Shown: positions 17,083 to 26,939, counted from the stretch's first letter. The stretch is 64,000 nucleotides of DNA from JAKFWF01 sp963732635 (GCA_963732635.1 CAVTAL010000035.1:558001-622000), one strand, 5' to 3'. The notes: generated from the letters alone by a model not told the origin. Made by a program: numbers and translations.

Positions 17083-18525
17083 TCATTTCGCGGGATAGCG
17101 GCGGCAAAGGCATTCGAAAACGGCACGGGCAGCATGAGCCTCGCCGCCCTTGGGGCCGAGTGGTCGGGTCGCCTGACGCCAACCGTACATGTCGATATGA
17201 GCATAGCGCTTCGCCTTGGCGACAAAGCGGCGCAGGAACAGCGCGGCCGTGATCGCGCCGCCGAACGGACTGTCATAGACATTGTTCATGTCGGCGACGT
17301 CGCTGTCGAGGTGGCGGTCGTAGCCCGGCCAGAGCGGCATGCGCCAGAGCGGATCGCCGACGCCCAAGCCCGCTGCCTGGATGTCGCCGGCAAGTCCATC
17401 GTCATCACAAAACAGCGGCGGCAAGTCGGCACCGAGTGCAACGCGGGCTGCACCCGTAAGCGTCGCAAAGGTCAGGATGGTGTCCGGAGCGTCCTCGTCC
17501 GCCAGCGACAAGGCGTCGGCCAGCACCAGCCGTCCCTCGGCATCGGTGTTGCCGATCTCGACGGTCTTGCCGGCCCGGCTGCGGATGATGTCGCCGGGGC
17601 GGAAGGCATTGCCCGCGATCGAATTCTCGGCTGCGGCAATCAACACACGCAGACGAACGTCGAGCTTGGCCGACATGATCATGTGCGCGAGCGCGAGCAC
17701 GCTTGCAGCCCCACCCATGTCTTTCTTCATGATCAACATGCCGCTCGACGGCTTGATGTCGAGGCCGCCGGTATCGAAGCAGATGCCCTTGCCGACCAGT
17801 GTGATCTTGGGGGCGTCGGCGCGGCCCCAACTGAAGTCGACCAAACGCGGTGGCCGCGAACTCGCTCGCCCGACGGCATGCAGCAGGCGGAACCCCTGCG
17901 CCAAAAGGTCGTCGCCGACAATCGAGGTTGCGGCGATGCCATGCGCAGCGGCAACGGATCTGGTGGCTGCTTCGAGTTCTGCTGGACCCATGTCGTTGGC
18001 CGGCGTGTTGATGAGATCGCGGCCTTGCCAGATGCCGTCAACGATAGCGGCGACGCGCTGGGCATCGACGTCGGCGGCGAGGCGCAGCAGCGGTTGCGCG
18101 GTTTCGCCATTGCCGGACTTGTAACGACGGAAGCGATAGGCACCAAGACCCCAGGCGATGGCTGCGAGTTCGGTATGCTGGCTTTCGCCGGCAAGCGTCC
18201 AGATGCCGGCTGGCAGCACGCCCGGCAAGAGCCCGATCAGCAATTCGGCCGGGCCGCACGGCTCTCCGGAAGCGTCGCCACCGATGCCCAAGACGACCCC
18301 TTGCGGTTGGCCATCGGAGCCGGGCAGCAATATATGCCGCTTCGCCTGGCCGCCGAAGCCCTGACCAGCAAGCCAGGCGCGGTGCGTTGGCGACAGTCCC
18401 GGTACCGCGTCCAGCGGCTGGTCCTTCCGAACCAACCAGATCGGCAGCGCCGGTGAGCCGGACGACGCCAGATCGAAGCAGGATCGCGAGTTCGCCATCG
18501 ACGGTATCGTTGCAGTTTCGGTCAT
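17083..18525 (-). CDS. M17 leucyl aminopeptidase family protein
   Basis: A 480-residue M17 metallopeptidase that removes N-terminal residues from peptides. The C-terminal catalytic domain shows LVGKGICFDTGGLDIKPSSG, whose Lys and Asp are the metal/substrate ligands, then MKKDMGGAASV and the family signature NTDAEGRLVLADALS. The N-terminal domain (residues 1-160) is divergent, as in the shorter PepB-like proteins of alphaproteobacteria. ATG 18525 has AAAGGAA 8 bp upstream and was preferred over the open frame to 18600. First gene of an operon with the NlpC/P60 and zinc-ribbon genes. A 476-codon frame on the opposite strand is only a shadow. Confidence 0.92.
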   Translation of the reverse strand: MTETATIPSMANSRSCFDLASSGSPALPIWLVRKDQPLDAVPGLSPTHRAWLAGQGFGGQAKRHILLPGSDGQPQGVVLGIGGDASGEPCGPAELLIGLLPGVLPAGIWTLAGESQHTELAAIAWGLGAYRFRRYKSGNGETAQPLLRLAADVDAQRVAAIVDGIWQGRDLINTPANDMGPAELEAATRSVAAAHGIAATSIVGDDLLAQGFRLLHAVGRASSRPPRLVDFSWGRADAPKITLVGKGICFDTGGLDIKPSSGMLIMKKDMGGAASVLALAHMIMSAKLDVRLRVLIAAAENSIAGNAFRPGDIIRSRAGKTVEIGNTDAEGRLVLADALSLADEDAPDTILTFATLTGAARVALGADLPPLFCDDDGLAGDIQAAGLGVGDPLWRMPLWPGYDRHLDSDVADMNNVYDSPFGGAITAALFLRRFVAKAKRYAHIDMYGWRQATRPLGPKGGEAHAARAVFECLCRRYPAK

Positions 18526-18735
18526 TCGCGATCGTTCCTTTGGGCGACGGTATCGGCTGCCAAGCATCGGATCGCATGTTCGGGGCACAGCCTGCAACAA
18601 TCAAGGTCGCCTAGCCGAGGAGTAAAAATAGACTTGGCCGCACCCTCACGAAGTTAAGCGTTTATTGACCGCTGTATCGGAAAATGACGGTCAAGGGACG
18701 ACTGCGTCCCGGTCGACTTCGAGGGGTTGTCAGGC

Positions 18736-19650
18736 ATGTGCCGCGCGGAAATCAGGTCCAATAGGTCGAGCGTCGCTCTGTTGCGCCCACTTGTTGCGGT
18801 GGCGCCGGTCGCCCTGGCGGCGCTGTTGATGGGTGCCTGTGCCAACGCGCCCAAGATTGGCGATGCGTTCAACATCGCGGATGCTAAGTCGGCGCAGGCT
18901 GAAGACGCTTCCAAGCCGCCACAATCCGAATTGCAACGCGCCATCGAATACTGGGGGCAGCAGCATGCGAAGAAGCCGCGAGACCTGCCCACCGCCATCA
19001 ACTACGCGAAGAACCTGAAGGCAGCCGGGCAGACCGATACCGCACTAGGCGTCCTGCAGGCGGCTTCTATCTATCATGGCGCCGATCGCTCGCTGGCGTC
19101 GGAGTATGGACGTCTCGCCCTCGAAATGGGGCAGACAAGTCTTGCGCAGCGTCTGCTTGAGGTCGCCGAGGACCCGGCAAAGCCAGATTGGAAGATCGTT
19201 TCGGCGCGGGGCACCGCGCTTGCGAAGCAGGGTCAATACAAGCAGGCGATCCCGCTTTACGAGCGCGCGCTGTTGCTGTCGCCGAACCAACCTTCAGTGG
19301 TCAGCAATCTAGCGATGGCGCATGCTGCCGACGGTGATGCGCCGCGCGCTGAAGCCATGCTTCGCAAGATTGCCGAGGGGTCGAACGCCGATCCGAAAAT
19401 CCGCCAGAACCTCGCATTGGTGCTGAGCTTGCAGGGAAAGTACGACGAAGCACGCGCACTCTCGGCCAAGGATGTGCCGGTCGATCTCGCATCCGCCAAT
19501 GTCGAATACGTGCGCCAGATGGTGCGCGCCGCACCGCAGGCGGCGCCGAAGTCCGCTCCGGCGATCGGCCCCGGCGTATGGGTAACGAACGTCGCGACCG
19601 GCTCGATCGTGCGCGCGCCGTCGAACGGCTTCAAACCGTCGCAGCGCTGA
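18736..19650 (+). CDS. TPR-repeat lipoprotein
   Basis: A 304-residue lipoprotein. A signal peptide (residues 1-37) ends with the lipobox LLMGAC, so Cys37 or thereabouts should be lipidated. Tetratricopeptide repeats follow, for example YNQAIPLYERALLLSPNQ-like helices at about residues 170-205 and the preceding units YGRLALEMGQTSLAQRLLEVA and DLPTAINYAKNLKAAGQTD. It resembles TadD-like pilus assembly lipoproteins, but no tad genes are in the window. GAGGGG lies upstream of ATG 18736; an in-frame TTG at 18727 is an alternative. The last 20 bp overlap convergent glpD. Confidence 0.82.
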   Translation: MCRAEIRSNRSSVALLRPLVAVAPVALAALLMGACANAPKIGDAFNIADAKSAQAEDASKPPQSELQRAIEYWGQQHAKKPRDLPTAINYAKNLKAAGQTDTALGVLQAASIYHGADRSLASEYGRLALEMGQTSLAQRLLEVAEDPAKPDWKIVSARGTALAKQGQYKQAIPLYERALLLSPNQPSVVSNLAMAHAADGDAPRAEAMLRKIAEGSNADPKIRQNLALVLSLQGKYDEARALSAKDVPVDLASANVEYVRQMVRAAPQAAPKSAPAIGPGVWVTNVATGSIVRAPSNGFKPSQR

Positions 19651-21151
19651 GCCTCGACTGAACCAGCCACAACGCCAGTGCCTCGATTTCGGTAGCTGAC
19701 ATCCGCAACCCGAGTTTGGTGCGCCGCCAGACGATATCCTCGGCGGTTTGCGCCCACTCGTGCTTCACCAGATATTTGACTTCCGTTTCGGTCAGCGTCG
19801 CACCGAACGTGCGACCGAGATCTGATGCCGAATTGGCGTCACGCAATAGCTCGAACGCTCGGCTCCCGTAGGTGCGGGCGAGGCGGCGTGCGTGGGCCTC
19901 GTCGAGAAATGGCGCGCTGCTGCCGATGCGGCCGACCAAATCATTCAGTCCTTGCACCGGGAATTCACCGCCGGGGAGTGACCCGGTCGCGGTCCACGGC
20001 GCGAACCTGCTGGCTCGTACGTAAGGTTCGAGCTTTTCGAGCGCCGCCTCCGCCAGTCGCCGATAGGTGGTGATCTTGCCGCCGAATACCGAAAGCAATG
20101 GCGCCAGGCCGGTCTTTTCGTCGAGTTCGAACACATAGTCGCGGGTGGCGGATTTTGCGTCGCTGGCGCCGTCGTCATAAAGCGGCCGCACGCCGGCGAA
20201 AGTCCAGACGATATCGGCGCGGGTGATCGGCTTGACGAAGTACTCGCTCGCCGCGTTGCACAGATAGTCGATTTCCTCCGCTGTGGCTGCAACCTCGGCC
20301 GGGTCGCCATGCACGTCCTTGTCAGTCGTGCCGATCAGGGTGAAGTCGTTCTCATAGGGAATCGCGAAGATGATCCGGCCGTCGGCATTCTGGAAGATGT
20401 AGGCGCGGTCGTGGTCATAGGCCTGACGCACGACGATGTGAGAGCCCTGCACCAGCCGGACGTGCGCGCCGGCCTTGATCCCCGCGCGGTGCGACAGGAC
20501 ATCCTCGACCCAGGGGCCGGCGGCGTTGACGAGGCAGCGCGCGGTGATTGTTTCGGTGGCGCCGGTATTGGTATTCTCGGTTGTGAGCCGCCAGACATCT
20601 CCCTCGCGGACGGCGCGGGTAGCCTTGGTGCGGGTTTCGACGCGGGCACCACGCGCAGCCGCGTCCTGTGCATTGGCGACGACGAGGCGAACGTCGTCGA
20701 CCCGGCAATCGGAATATTCGAAGCCCTTGTGGAACATGCCGCGCTTCAAGGGGGCGCCTGCTGCATCGAGAGTAAGATCGATCGTGCGCGTTTTCGGCAA
20801 CAATTTGCGACCACCGATATGATCGTAGAGGAACAGGCCGAGCCGCAGCAGCCACGCTGGCCGCAATCCGGCATGATGCGGCAGCACGAACCGCAGCGGC
20901 CGGATCAAATGCGGCGCCAATTTCCACAGTACCTCGCGCTCGGTTAGAGCCTCGCGCACCAGCCGGAACTCGTAGTATTCGAGATAGCGCAAGCCGCCGT
21001 GCACGAGTTTGGTCGACCACGACGAGGTGCCGCTGCCAAGATCGTTCATCTCGCACAGGTAGACCGACAAGCCCCGACCTGCAGCGTCGCGGGCGATGCC
21101 GCAGCCGTTGATGCCGCCTCCAATAATCGCAAGGTCATAGGTTTGGGGCAC
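19631..21151 (-). CDS. glpD: Glycerol-3-phosphate dehydrogenase (FAD-dependent)
   Basis: Aerobic membrane-associated GlpD, which oxidises sn-glycerol 3-phosphate to dihydroxyacetone phosphate and feeds electrons to quinone. The FAD-binding N-terminus is YDLAIIGGGINGCGIARDA, followed by LGSGTSSWSTKLVHGGLRYL (second family signature) and the C-terminal DAO-C domain (KYLVKHEWAQTAEDIVWRR). I place the start at GTG 21151, giving 506 residues that begin PQTYDLAIIGG as GlpD proteins do. The frame stays open to 21289 but would run into the divergent amidohydrolase gene. glpK lies 10 kb away rather than adjacent. Confidence 0.93.
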   Translation of the reverse strand: MPQTYDLAIIGGGINGCGIARDAAGRGLSVYLCEMNDLGSGTSSWSTKLVHGGLRYLEYYEFRLVREALTEREVLWKLAPHLIRPLRFVLPHHAGLRPAWLLRLGLFLYDHIGGRKLLPKTRTIDLTLDAAGAPLKRGMFHKGFEYSDCRVDDVRLVVANAQDAAARGARVETRTKATRAVREGDVWRLTTENTNTGATETITARCLVNAAGPWVEDVLSHRAGIKAGAHVRLVQGSHIVVRQAYDHDRAYIFQNADGRIIFAIPYENDFTLIGTTDKDVHGDPAEVAATAEEIDYLCNAASEYFVKPITRADIVWTFAGVRPLYDDGASDAKSATRDYVFELDEKTGLAPLLSVFGGKITTYRRLAEAALEKLEPYVRASRFAPWTATGSLPGGEFPVQGLNDLVGRIGSSAPFLDEAHARRLARTYGSRAFELLRDANSASDLGRTFGATLTETEVKYLVKHEWAQTAEDIVWRRTKLGLRMSATEIEALALWLVQSRLSAATV

Positions 21152-21220
21152 AGGTTGCTCGTGTGCTAATTCGAAGGTTCGGGCACTACTATCGTGATTT
21201 GGAACGCTTGAGGATACTCG

Positions 21221-22579
21221 ATGGCAACGCTTCTCGCCAGGAATGCAATACTGGTCGCCACGATGGACGATGCCGGAACGGAGATCCACGACGGCGGCAT
21301 CTTCGCCCGCGACGGCGTGATCGAGGCAGTCGGGGCTTCGATCAATCTACCGCGGGTGGCGGACGAGATCATCGATCTAGCTGGGCACGTGGTCATTCCA
21401 GGTCTGGTGAATACTCACCACCATCTCTACCAAAACCTTACTCGGGCGGTGCCGGCGGCGCAGGACGCGGCACTGTTTGGCTGGTTGCGAACGCTCTATC
21501 CGATCTGGGCCCATCTGGCGCCGGAACATATCCGGATCTCGACCCTGGTCGGCTTGGCCGAACTCGCGGTCTCGGGTTGCACCACTTCTTCCGATCACTT
21601 GTATCTGTTCCCGAATGGCATCAGGCTCGACGACGAGATTGATGCGGCGCGCGAGATCGGCATGAGGTTCCACGCGACGCGTGGTGCCATGAGCATCGGC
21701 GAGAGTTTAGGCGGATTGCCGCCGGACTCACTTGTCGAGCGCGAGGATGCCATCCTCGCCGATTGCCGCCGGGTGATCGAAGCGCATCACGATCCGAAGC
21801 GGTTCTCGATGACGCAGGTCGGCGTCGCTCCTTGCTCGCCGTTCTCGGTCAGTCGGGGGTTGATGCGCGATACAGCCCTATTGGCGCGGTCGCATGGCGT
21901 GCGGCTGCATACTCATCTGGCCGAGAATGCCGAGGACGTGGCCTATTCGCAGGCCATGTTCGGAATGCGGCCGGGCGCCTACGCCGAGGCGCTGGGCTGG
22001 ACCGGTCCCGATGTCTGGCACGCCCACTGCGTCTGCCTAGACCATTCCGAGATTGAACTGTTCGCTCGCACGGGTACCGGTGTGGCTCACTGCCCATCGT
22101 CGAACATGCGGCTGGCGAGCGGCATCGCGCCGGTCCGGCGCATGCTCGATGCCGGCATGAAGATCGGCCTCGGCGTCGATGGTTCTGCGTCGAACGATGC
22201 CGCACATATGCTGTCCGAGGCGCGGCAGGCGATGTTGTTGCAGCGCGTACTGGGATCAAGTGCCAGCATGAGTGCGCGCGAGGCGTTAAGGGTCGCGACC
22301 CGGGGCGGCGCGGCGGTACTCGGCCGCGACGATATCGGCATTCTCGCGCCGGGTATGGCGGCGGATTTCGCAGCCTTCAACATGTCGGCGATGGAACTCG
22401 CCGGGTCTGGGTGGGATCCGCTGGCGTCGCTGATATTCTGTGCGCCGCTGGCTGCGAGTTACACCTTCGTGCAAGGACGATGTGTCGTGCGTCAAGGCCG
22501 CATCGCCACTATCGATATGGTGCCGGTGCTTGCTCGGCACCGGCAACTCGTGACTGGACTGATGCGCGGCGAAACTTGA
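21221..22579 (+). CDS. Amidohydrolase, 8-oxoguanine deaminase / hydroxydechloroatrazine ethylaminohydrolase type
   Basis: A 452-residue metal-dependent amidohydrolase (TIM barrel with flanking beta-sandwich). Metal ligands are seen in NTHHHLYQNLTRAVPAAQD, HTHLAENAEDVAY, HAHCVCLDHSEIE and LGVDGSASND. The HHHLYQNLTRA...FGWLRTLYP stretch is characteristic of 8-oxoguanine deaminases of the AtzB-like branch. It should hydrolytically remove an amino group from an aminated purine or triazine-like ring. ATG 21221 has GAGGA 6 bp upstream. The gene is divergent from glpD and ends 4 bp before the convergent PhoX-like gene. Exact substrate is inferred from motif resemblance. Confidence 0.85.
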   Translation: MATLLARNAILVATMDDAGTEIHDGGIFARDGVIEAVGASINLPRVADEIIDLAGHVVIPGLVNTHHHLYQNLTRAVPAAQDAALFGWLRTLYPIWAHLAPEHIRISTLVGLAELAVSGCTTSSDHLYLFPNGIRLDDEIDAAREIGMRFHATRGAMSIGESLGGLPPDSLVEREDAILADCRRVIEAHHDPKRFSMTQVGVAPCSPFSVSRGLMRDTALLARSHGVRLHTHLAENAEDVAYSQAMFGMRPGAYAEALGWTGPDVWHAHCVCLDHSEIELFARTGTGVAHCPSSNMRLASGIAPVRRMLDAGMKIGLGVDGSASNDAAHMLSEARQAMLLQRVLGSSASMSAREALRVATRGGAAVLGRDDIGILAPGMAADFAAFNMSAMELAGSGWDPLASLIFCAPLAASYTFVQGRCVVRQGRIATIDMVPVLARHRQLVTGLMRGET

Positions 22580-22583
22580 CGCC

Positions 22584-24572
22584 TCAAACCGCGATCTTGC
22601 CGCCGCCCTTGCGGGTAATGGCGACGATGGAGGGGCGCGGCGGCATTTCTGCTTTGAAGTCCGGCCAACGTGTGGCGGGAGTTTCAAAGTTTGCTGGTGT
22701 CGCCTTCGGGTCATCCTCATCAGCTTCGCCCGGATGCTGAATGGCGACGAACAGTGTCTCCATGTCCGGGGTGAACTCCGGTCCGCACATCTCGGCGCCG
22801 AGCGGTACGCGGAAGAACAGCTTCGATGTGCCGCGGGAGGTGCCTTCCGTTTCCATTGCCCAGATGCCGTCGGTCCGCCCGGTGCGGGAAGGCTGATTGC
22901 CATCCGTCGCGATCCACAGCCGCCCCATTGCATCGACAGCGCAGTTATCCGGCATGCCGAACCAGCCGTCTTTCGAGGTCGCGGGATTGAACGTCGACCC
23001 GACCGCCGCAATCGCCGGATCGCCACAGCGTACCAGGATCTCCCATTTGAAATTGGGGCTGCCATGGTCGCCGCCCTCTGGCATCATCTCGATGATATGG
23101 CCGAAACGGTTGCCGGCGCGAGGGTTGGCGGCATCGACCTGCTCGGCCTTGCGCTGGCTATTGTTGGTCAGATTGACGTAGATCTTGTTGGTCTTCGGGT
23201 TGGCTTCCACATCTTCGGGTCGATCCATTTTTGTGGCGCCCAATGCATCCGCCGCCAGCCGGGCGAAGATCACCACGTCGGCTTGCGAAACGAAGCCATT
23301 GGCGGCTGTCAAAGGTCCCTGGCCATGCACCAGCGGCAACCACACGCCTGTGCCATCGGCGTTGTATTTCGCAACATGGAGCGTGCCATTGTCGAGGATA
23401 TCGCGATTAGCGGTCCTATTGGCGGTGTCGACCTTGGCGTCGGTAACGAACTTGTAAACATAGTCAAACCGCTGGTCGTCACCCTGGTAAATCGCATACC
23501 GGCCGTCCTTGTTTATGATGCCGGCTGCGCCCTCATGTTTGAACCGCCCCATTGAGGTGCGCTTGACCGGCGTTGATGTCGGATCGGTGGGATCGATTTC
23601 GACCACCCAACCGAAGCGATGCGGCTCGTTCGGTTCCTTGCCGAGATCGAAGCGATCGTGCCATTTGGCCCATGAATAGAATTCACCCGGAATACCGTAA
23701 CGCTTCAGGGCCTTTGCATCGGCATGTTTGTCACCGGCGTCCTTGTTCATGAAATAGCCGTTGATGTTCTCCTCGCAGGTCAGCCAGGTACCCCAAGGTG
23801 TGGTGCCACCGGCACAATTATTGAGCATGCCCTTGACCTTGGTGCCGGCCGGATCGGCAGTGGTTTTCATGCGCGCGTCGCCGGCGGCGGGGCCGGCAAT
23901 GCGCATCTCGGTCTCGGCGGTAATGCGGCGGGCGAATTTGCTGTCGGCGACCACCGCCCATTTGCCGTTGGTCTTCTTGACTTCAAGCACTGATCCGCCA
24001 TGTGCCATCATCTCGATGTCGGCGAGTTCCTTGGTCATGTCGGCGAATTTCTTCGCCGTGTCCTGCCGGCCAATCTTCGGAAACATCAATTCTTCGTTGG
24101 TGTACTCATGGTTCACGCACAGCAGGCCGTGGTCGGACCGGCCGTCGATCGGGATGTAGCCCAGATAGTCATTGTTGTAGCCGAATTGCTTGGCTTGGGT
24201 GCCCGCCGTCTGCTTCGTCGGGTCGAATTCAGCAGCACCGCTGAGTACCTTATCGCCCCAGCGGATCAGGATATCGGCGTCGTAGCCATCGGCGACGTGA
24301 TGCTTGTCGTCGAAGCCGGCAGCCAGTTCAGTGAAATTGAACGACGGCGTTGTATTTGCGGATTGCGCCTGTGCACTCGTTGCGGCGGCCATTGCGAGTG
24401 GTGAAGCGACGGCCGCGACCGCCGACACCGCGAGCAGCCCCTTCATCAGATCGCGACGTTCCAGACGGGCGGCGATCATGTCTCCGATTGTCGGATTGGC
24501 GCTCGTGTTGGTCGGCTCATTCTCGGACAACTCGTACTGAACCGAATTCGGCAGTTGGGAAATTCGTGTCAT
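22584..24572 (-). CDS. PhoX family phosphatase (DUF839), Tat-exported
   Basis: A 662-residue periplasmic protein of the PhoX/DUF839 family. A twin-arginine signal is visible at about residues 38-70: ERRDLMKGLLAVSAV followed by an Ala-rich segment ending TSAQAQ. The mature part has beta-propeller-like repeats with acidic loops, including LCVNHEYTNEELMFP, GGTTPWGTWLTCEEN and DRPEDVEANPKTNKIYV, which are the Ca/Fe-binding regions in PhoX. Family members are alkaline phosphatases induced by phosphate starvation. GGAGGAG precedes the ATG. A PHO box was not identified upstream. It follows the MFS gene on the same strand with a 97-bp gap. Confidence 0.85.
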   Translation of the reverse strand: MTRISQLPNSVQYELSENEPTNTSANPTIGDMIAARLERRDLMKGLLAVSAVAAVASPLAMAAATSAQAQSANTTPSFNFTELAAGFDDKHHVADGYDADILIRWGDKVLSGAAEFDPTKQTAGTQAKQFGYNNDYLGYIPIDGRSDHGLLCVNHEYTNEELMFPKIGRQDTAKKFADMTKELADIEMMAHGGSVLEVKKTNGKWAVVADSKFARRITAETEMRIAGPAAGDARMKTTADPAGTKVKGMLNNCAGGTTPWGTWLTCEENINGYFMNKDAGDKHADAKALKRYGIPGEFYSWAKWHDRFDLGKEPNEPHRFGWVVEIDPTDPTSTPVKRTSMGRFKHEGAAGIINKDGRYAIYQGDDQRFDYVYKFVTDAKVDTANRTANRDILDNGTLHVAKYNADGTGVWLPLVHGQGPLTAANGFVSQADVVIFARLAADALGATKMDRPEDVEANPKTNKIYVNLTNNSQRKAEQVDAANPRAGNRFGHIIEMMPEGGDHGSPNFKWEILVRCGDPAIAAVGSTFNPATSKDGWFGMPDNCAVDAMGRLWIATDGNQPSRTGRTDGIWAMETEGTSRGTSKLFFRVPLGAEMCGPEFTPDMETLFVAIQHPGEADEDDPKATPANFETPATRWPDFKAEMPPRPSIVAITRKGGGKIAV

Positions 24573-24669
24573 CTATGTCTCCTCCACGTACTGGGCGTTC
24601 ATATGGCCCTAGCTATTTGTCGTGAAGGCTACATGACGAGCGGCTGGATGTCTGCCATTTTGGCTGTCT

Positions 24670-25902
24670 TCAAGCGCCGGAGCGATTGCGGTCGTGCTTC
24701 AGGATCGGCAGAAGCGATAGCGCACCGATGAGCGGCAGGATGGTGAAGATGCCGAATGTGCCGGCGATACTGCCGGTTGCTTTCGCGATGATGCCGAAGA
24801 TCGCCGGTCCGAGAATGACACCGGCGAAATTGAAGATCAGCACGCCGCCGGTGGCGAGGCCGACATCGCGGGCGCCGCTCGTCCGCGCGGTCTCGGCCAT
24901 GTAGATGCCGTTCCAGCCGATGATGCTGGCGCCGAACGCGCATAGCACGAGCGTCATCGCCCACGCCGGCCAGGTCGCGTTCATGGCGGTGGTGGCGAGC
25001 CCGAACATGGCCGAGGCGACGCCGAGGGCGACCAGGATCTTCAAGCCATTGCCAAAGCGGTCGGCGAACAGGCTCCAGGTGATGCGGCCGGTCATGCCGG
25101 CAGCCTGCATGACGGCTGCGATCGTTCCGGCCTCGACCAGCGTCCAGCCCATTTCGGTCGCCAGCATGGTGACGGCGAAGGCGATTAGACAGACCTGGAA
25201 GGCTGCGTAACAAAACCCGGTCAGTGCCAGCGACCGCAATACCGGGTTTTGGACGATCATCGCGACACCGGCGAGCGCCCCGGCACGCAGCGCCGTCGTC
25301 GGATCGCGGTCGTCGTCCCATCGCGTCCGGCGCCAGGCGAGCGGCAGGGCGAGCAGGATCATCAGTAAGACGCTGGTCGACACCGCTCCCTGCCAGCCGA
25401 TCCGTTCGGCGAGGCGCGGCAGCATGGTCGCGGCCAGCATTGCGCCGATCGGCACGCCGGCCTGCTTAATGGCGAAGATCAGGTTGCGCCGGCCCGATGG
25501 CGCAAACCGAAGGAGCAAGTGGGCCGCCGCCGGATTGATCACGCCATAGCCGGCGCCGATGAGCAGCGAGCCGAGGATGGTGAGCGGCAGCGAGCCAGAC
25601 GCGATGCCGACCAGACCGGCGGCGTTAAGTGCGAGCGCCACGAGGCTTGTCGTGCAGGCGCCGTACCGTCGCACCAGCAGTCCGCCGTAGCCGGACAGGC
25701 AGGCAGCCGCCAGATAGATGACGCTGACCTGATAGCCCACGGCCTGCGGCGCCATGCCGAAGGTGGCGGCGGCTTTCGGCGCCAGCGTCGGCAGCGCGAA
25801 CACCGAGAAAGTACCGAGCGCCTGCACCGCCGTCGTCAACGCCAGCAGCGGTAGCAGCGGCTCGGCGGTTGTGATCGATGCGGCCGGTTGCGGTGCCTGC
25901 AT
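24670..25902 (-). CDS. MFS transporter
   Basis: A 410-residue major facilitator protein with about 12 hydrophobic helices. The N-terminal half includes VSVIYLAAACLSGYGGLLVRRYG (helix 2 to loop 2-3, a degenerate form of the MFS A motif). Mid-protein has RRNLIFAIKQAGVPIGAML, which resembles CynX/NimT-type and nitrate/nitrite-type carriers. The ATG at 25902 was preferred over the one at 25947 because homology-like sequence begins shortly after. It is divergent from ridA with a 134-bp shared promoter region. The substrate is unknown. Confidence 0.82.
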   Translation of the reverse strand: MQAPQPAASITTAEPLLPLLALTTAVQALGTFSVFALPTLAPKAAATFGMAPQAVGYQVSVIYLAAACLSGYGGLLVRRYGACTTSLVALALNAAGLVGIASGSLPLTILGSLLIGAGYGVINPAAAHLLLRFAPSGRRNLIFAIKQAGVPIGAMLAATMLPRLAERIGWQGAVSTSVLLMILLALPLAWRRTRWDDDRDPTTALRAGALAGVAMIVQNPVLRSLALTGFCYAAFQVCLIAFAVTMLATEMGWTLVEAGTIAAVMQAAGMTGRITWSLFADRFGNGLKILVALGVASAMFGLATTAMNATWPAWAMTLVLCAFGASIIGWNGIYMAETARTSGARDVGLATGGVLIFNFAGVILGPAIFGIIAKATGSIAGTFGIFTILPLIGALSLLPILKHDRNRSGA

Positions 25903-26036
25903 GCGGTTTGGTGTTCCAACGGTTGTCGGCGGCGGGCGACAATGCAAGAGATATGGATAGAGCGTTAGATGCGACCATATCGGACGGCAAGGCCGTGGGC
26001 CGCATGGCTCTTGCGATCAACCTGGGGGACGAGAAT

Positions 26037-26495
26037 ATGACGCCGGAAGAAAAGCTCGCAAAGCTCGGACTCGTGCTGCCGAAGGTGCCGACGCCAGTGG
26101 CGAATTATGTGCCGTTCAAGCTCAACGGCAATACGCTTTATCTATCGGGTCAGGGCCCGAGGCGGGCCGACGGTTCCATGTGCACTGGCAAGGTCGGCCG
26201 CGATGTGACGGTCGAGGAAGCCTATCAGCACGCCAAGCTCGTCGGCCTCGGTCTGTTGGCCGCAGCTAAGCTCGCGGTCGGCGATCTGGGCCGCGTCGAG
26301 GCGTTGAAGCTGCTCGGGATGGTCAACGGCGTGCCGGAGTTTGGCGATCAGCCGAAGGTGATCAACGGTTGTTCGGATCTGTTTGTCGAGGTGTTGGGCG
26401 AGCGTGGGCGCCATGCCCGCTCGGCGGTCGGCATGGGCTCATTGCCCGGCAACATCACGGTCGAGATCGAGGCGATTTTCCGCATTCACGACTAA
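26037..26495 (+). CDS. RidA family protein (YjgF/YER057c/UK114)
   Basis: A 152-residue member of the RidA superfamily, of the subgroup that begins TPEEKLAKLGLVLPKVP and has PVANYVPFKLNGNTLYLSGQ. RidA proper deaminates reactive enamine/imine intermediates using a conserved Arg near the C-terminus. In the expected position this protein shows ARSAVGMGSLPGNITVEIEA, with the Arg in HARSAVG. ATG 26037 has GGGGGAC upstream. An in-frame ATG at 25954 would add an unconserved N-terminus. It is divergent from the MFS gene; a joint role in amino or purine catabolism is possible but unproven. Confidence 0.85.
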   Translation: MTPEEKLAKLGLVLPKVPTPVANYVPFKLNGNTLYLSGQGPRRADGSMCTGKVGRDVTVEEAYQHAKLVGLGLLAAAKLAVGDLGRVEALKLLGMVNGVPEFGDQPKVINGCSDLFVEVLGERGRHARSAVGMGSLPGNITVEIEAIFRIHD

Positions 26496-26939
26496 CCAGC
26501 GCCAAATTCGAGTTGTACAGAAACATACAGCGAACTCGAATCGATCTGTGGCACTTCAGACACCCTGAGTTGTCAATGGGTCGTTTACAGCCTCTCTCGG
26601 CGTGTACAACAAAACGCCAGTGAGGTAATGTCTAGGAATAGAGCAGGGCGTTTGCCTGCCTCTAGATGTTGATTGCCAAGCATAGCGCATATCAACAAAG
26701 CGTAAGGCGCGTGTGGTGCAAGTGTAAGCACTGTTCCGCGACGGTTGTTCCGTCCGCGTGAAGCGTCAGTCCCCAGTGATGCGTTCTCCTGTTCAGCGTC
26801 TGTAATCGGTCGATCTGCGTGTTGCGGTGCGGATGAGCTTTGCTCGTCTTTCGCATCTGCTTCCGACAATCGATCACGCCGACGTTCGCGCCCGTGTGGC
26901 TGCGAGCGCTCGATAGTATTCGGTATGGAGCAAACGACC
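26496..26939. promoter_or_regulatory. 444-bp non-coding region between ridA and gcrA, with an inverted repeat
   Basis: No supportable gene is seen here. Right after the ridA stop lies a 9-bp inverted repeat, ATTCGAGTT at 26506-26514 and AACTCGAAT at 26533-26541, with an 18-nt spacer and no T-tract. It could be a weak terminator or an operator. The region is clearly less GC-rich than its flanks, which suits the gcrA promoter and leader. Frames on both strands (such as one on the minus strand from 27100) lack protein-like character. Confidence 0.5.

Noticed and set aside
17026..18456. 476-codon open frame on the plus strand
   Set aside because: It lies entirely antisense to the M17 aminopeptidase, whose motifs are clear. 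Its translation is Asp/Gly/Arg-rich without motifs, as expected for a shadow frame in GC-rich DNA.
22734..23555. 273-codon plus-strand frame
   Set aside because: Antisense to the PhoX-like phosphatase; no recognisable domain.
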